Of a DNA stretch of 64,000 nt, positions 61,062 to 64,000 are shown one piece after another. Under the pieces are notes generated by a model. The model had not been told where the DNA came from. It did not search any database and saw only the letters and a program-made list of their open reading frames with translations. Where the stretch lies: NCBI RefSeq assembly GCF_019801015.1, contig NZ_JAHVJZ010000004.1, forward strand, positions 124,001 to 188,000, in the 5' to 3' direction. Both the position numbers and the translations under genes were made by a program. The DNA comes from Marinobacter nauticus. GTDB lineage: Bacteria > Pseudomonadota > Gammaproteobacteria > Enterobacterales > Shewanellaceae. Every line of letters starts with the position of its first letter. Position 1 is the first letter of the stretch.

Positions 61062-61091
61062 AAAAAAGGCTTCCCGAAGGAAGCCTTTTTC
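61062..61091 (-). terminator. terminator of adk
   Basis: AGGCTTCC/GGAAGCCT has a 4-base loop with A and T runs on either side. It lies 16 bases after the adk stop codon on the minus strand. Confidence 0.9.
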
Positions 61092-61106
61092 ATCCTGGGC
61101 AAAAAA

Positions 61107-61802
<696 letters not shown>

Positions 61803-61873
61803 TCACACCCGGCCACCCATGTGAAGAGGCGGCCCGTTAGGCTTTGGTGGAAAATCCGACGATTACCGCGAAA

Positions 61874-62722
61874 TTAGTAAAGCAGTCCGTAGAATCGGCG
61901 TCGATAGCTGCTGGCAACCGGGTCTGCCGGGCCCAGTGCCTTGACGATATCCAGGAAGGTGGTGCGCGCTTCCCCATTGGCGGCGTCCATCTGACGACGG
62001 AGCAACCCGAGCAGGCTTTCCAGCGCCTCTTCGTTACGCCCCGCCTGATGCAGTTGCACCGCCAGCTCCACCACCAGACCCTGATTGTCCGGCTCCGCTT
62101 CCAGTTGCGCCTGCAGTGCGCGGATCTCCGGAGTGTCTGCCGACTCTTTCAGTAACTGCAACTGTGCCATCAGTCCCTGGTAACGACTGTCCTGATCCGC
62201 CAGACCCACTTCCGCCAGCAGTGGCTCCGCTTCTTCTGCGCGCTTCAGACCCAGGAACGCTTCGGCCAGAGCCAGGCGGGTGGCGGCGTTGGCCTCATCC
62301 GCCAGGGCATCGCGCAGAATCGGCAGCGCCTTATCAAACGCTTTGCTTTCCAGCAGCGGGGCCGCTTCCTGCAGCTTCAGCTCCCAGGCGGCGGGCAGAT
62401 GCTTCTGCAGTACCTGGCTGATCATCTCTGCGGGCTGCGGGCCGGCGAAGCCATCCACCGGCTGGCCTTTGACCAGAATCAGTACGGTGGGCAGCGCCTG
62501 AATCCGGAAATACTGCGCCAGCTCCATTTCGCTGTCACAGTTGACGTTGCCCAGCACAAACTGGCCATTGCGGGCCTGCGCCTCACTGACCAGCGCCTGG
62601 TTAACGCCCTGGCACTCCGGCACCTGGGCGGAGTAGAAGTTCAGCACCAGCGGACGGGTCATGGAGACTTCCACCAGTTGCTGGATGTTTTGCGCGCTGA
62701 CGTCGACGATAAACTCTTGCAT
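61874..62722 (-). CDS. cnoX: chaperedoxin CnoX (YbbN): thioredoxin-like plus TPR co-chaperone
   Basis: The protein has 282 residues. An N-terminal thioredoxin fold (about 1-110; VLNFYSAQVPECQGVNQALVSEAQ, VNCDSEMELAQYFRIQALPTVLILVKGQPVDGFAG) lacks the redox CxxC and has a single Cys at the second position, as in YbbN of E. coli (SQHC). The C-terminal half is TPR-type helical repeats. The known role is protecting substrates from over-oxidation and transferring them to GroEL or DnaK. It lies between htpG and adk. Confidence 0.92.
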   Translation of the reverse strand: MQEFIVDVSAQNIQQLVEVSMTRPLVLNFYSAQVPECQGVNQALVSEAQARNGQFVLGNVNCDSEMELAQYFRIQALPTVLILVKGQPVDGFAGPQPAEMISQVLQKHLPAAWELKLQEAAPLLESKAFDKALPILRDALADEANAATRLALAEAFLGLKRAEEAEPLLAEVGLADQDSRYQGLMAQLQLLKESADTPEIRALQAQLEAEPDNQGLVVELAVQLHQAGRNEEALESLLGLLRRQMDAANGEARTTFLDIVKALGPADPVASSYRRRFYGLLY

Positions 62723-62778
62723 GATTTTCTCTTAAACGATCAGCCCCGCCGAGGCGGGACTGCGGGATACAGGGAAGT

Positions 62779-64000
62779 TTAGCGGCTCAGTTCCAGCCAC
62801 AGCGTGTTGAGCTGGGAAACAAACTCGGAGGGATCTTCCAGGCTGCCGCGCTCGGCCAGGGTGGCCTGAGACAGCAGCAGGTTGGCCCAGCTGCCGAAGC
62901 GGGCTTCGTCCTGTTCGTCCGCCAGCTTCTGAACCAGCGGGTGATCCAGGTTCAGCTCGAACACCGGTTTTACTTCCGGCACTTCCTGACCGGCCGCCTG
63001 CATCAGTTTGATCATCTGGCTGGACATGTCGTGCTCGTCGGCCACGATGCAGGCCGGGGTGTCGGTCAGACGGTGGGAAACTTTCACCGCTTTCACCTTG
63101 TCACCCAGGCTGGATTCAAAGCGGGCCAGCAGCGGCTTGGACTCCGCCTCCTGCTTCTCCTGCTCTGCCTTCTCCTCGTCGGAGAGGTCATCCAGGCCCA
63201 GGTCACCTCGGGTGGCGGACACCAGGGCTTTACCGTCGAATTCAGTCAGGTGACTCATCAGCCACTCATCGATGCGCTCGGACAGCAGCAATACCTCGAT
63301 GCCCTTCTTGCGAAGCAGCTCCAGGTGAGGACTGTTCTTGGCGGCGTTAAAACTGTCCGCCACGATGTAGTAGATCTTGTCCTGGCCCTCTTTCATCCGC
63401 TCAACGTACTGCTCCAGGCTAACGTCAGCACTGGATTCATCGCTGTGGCTGGAGGCAAAACGCAGCAGCTTGGCGATCGCCTCTTTGTTGCCCGCATCCT
63501 CCGCCGGCCCCTCTTTCAGCACGGTGCCGAACTGACTCCAGAAGGTCTGGTAGGCGTCTTCATCTTTGGCCAGTTTGCCGAGCATGCCCAGTGCACGCTT
63601 GGTGAGGGCGCTGCGCAGGGACTGCGTCACCTTGGAGTCCTGCAGGATCTCACGGGAAACGTTCAACGGCAGGTCACTGGAGTCCACCAGGCCCTTCACA
63701 AAACGCAGGTACTGAGGCAGGAACTGTTGTGCCTCGTCCATGATGAAAACGCGCTGCACATAGAGCTTGAGGCCGTGTTGGTTTTCACGGTTCCACAGGT
63801 CGAACGGGGCGCGGGACGGCACGTACAGCAGGCTGGTGTACTCCTGCTTGCCTTCCACCTTATTGTGCGCCCAGATCAGCGGGTCATCCCAGTCGTGGGC
63901 GACGTGCTTGTAGAACGCTTTGTAGTCGTCGTCGGAGATCTCAGACTTGGAGAGCGTCCACAGTGCCGTGGCCTTGTTGACCGGGCCCCACTGGCCTTCG
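62779..64000 (-). CDS. htpG: HSP90-family chaperone HtpG (5' end outside window)
   Basis: ATP-dependent cytoplasmic chaperone. The frame is open to the right edge, so only the C-terminal 406 or so codons are present and the N-terminal ATPase domain lies outside. Visible: the end of the linker ([34 protein letters not shown]), the middle domain with [60 protein letters not shown], and the dimerisation domain ending LWLELSR. It follows E. coli HtpG closely. cnoX follows after 56 bases. Confidence 0.97.
   Translation of the reverse strand, partial: EGQWGPVNKATALWTLSKSEISDDDYKAFYKHVAHDWDDPLIWAHNKVEGKQEYTSLLYVPSRAPFDLWNRENQHGLKLYVQRVFIMDEAQQFLPQYLRFVKGLVDSSDLPLNVSREILQDSKVTQSLRSALTKRALGMLGKLAKDEDAYQTFWSQFGTVLKEGPAEDAGNKEAIAKLLRFASSHSDESSADVSLEQYVERMKEGQDKIYYIVADSFNAAKNSPHLELLRKKGIEVLLLSERIDEWLMSHLTEFDGKALVSATRGDLGLDDLSDEEKAEQEKQEAESKPLLARFESSLGDKVKAVKVSHRLTDTPACIVADEHDMSSQMIKLMQAAGQEVPEVKPVFELNLDHPLVQKLADEQDEARFGSWANLLLSQATLAERGSLEDPSEFVSQLNTLWLELSR

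Overview
The window is a high-GC gammaproteobacterial chromosome segment with gene content and protein sequence closest to the Shewanella/Ferrimonas group. I infer this from an ArrA/ArrB pair of the Shewanella type, the htpG-cnoX-adk-hemH block with gsk a little further along, and the general transporter and regulator content. Coding density is high, with many ATGA or TGATG start/stop overlaps. No tRNA, rRNA, CRISPR array, prophage or intact transposase is visible.

Layout. 1-6003: the 3' part of asnB, a CSS-motif EAL phosphodiesterase, the Cys-tRNA(Pro) deacylase YbaK, and a secreted LruC-type protein with a small lipoprotein. 6012-12158: a complete L-threonate/tetronate catabolic operon (ltnD, otnK, otnC, otnI and a GntP-type permease) with a divergent DeoR regulator and an exact inverted pair of 18-bp operators. 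12306-16187: mog, an old-yellow-enzyme reductase with a divergent TetR regulator and three 16-bp operators, and a DUF2817 metallopeptidase. 16188-20202: an ArsR repressor divergent from arrAB, a respiratory arsenate reductase, with a CRP-like site and an inverted repeat in the promoter. 20263-26721: MarR regulator, DUF3861 protein, LysE and EamA transporters, nucleoside uptake and phosphorolysis (NupC and PNP, with a LysR regulator), and a second MarR. 26798-30736: a tiny membrane ORF and the ablA/kamA-symporter-ablB operon for the osmolyte N-epsilon-acetyl-beta-lysine. 31093-37399: a DUF4856 lipoprotein, an imelysin lipoprotein, a FecA-like TonB-dependent receptor and a sterol-desaturase-type membrane protein, preceded by a Fur-box-like sequence.

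37430-38608 is an AT-rich island. It holds an unrecognised secreted protein and, upstream of it on the same strand, a 34-codon gene for a double-glycine-leader peptide that looks like a small microcin/class II bacteriocin precursor. I regard this as the most novel item in the window. 38609-42923: GNAT, DUF2750, a TetR regulator and an EmrAB-like pump with two palindromic operators. 43238-46019: two tandem inosine-guanosine kinases. 46321-48730: 5-oxoprolinase pxpBCA. 48901-52660: potABCD. 52780-53670: a LysR regulator. About 53700-54236: a non-coding element with matching terminal hairpins, probably derived from an IS200/IS605-family element and possibly carrying a HEARO/omega-RNA-like structured RNA. 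54349-59937: a tripartite RND efflux operon. 59987-64000: hemH, adk, cnoX and the 3' part of htpG, all on the minus strand.

The physiology suggested is a respiratory, probably marine or sediment bacterium that can respire arsenate, make an osmolyte, scavenge nucleosides, polyamines and sugar acids, and export drugs. The arsenate reductase has no dedicated membrane anchor here, so a quinol dehydrogenase of the CymA type elsewhere in the genome would be needed. Function calls rest on motif recognition from memory. No database search was possible.
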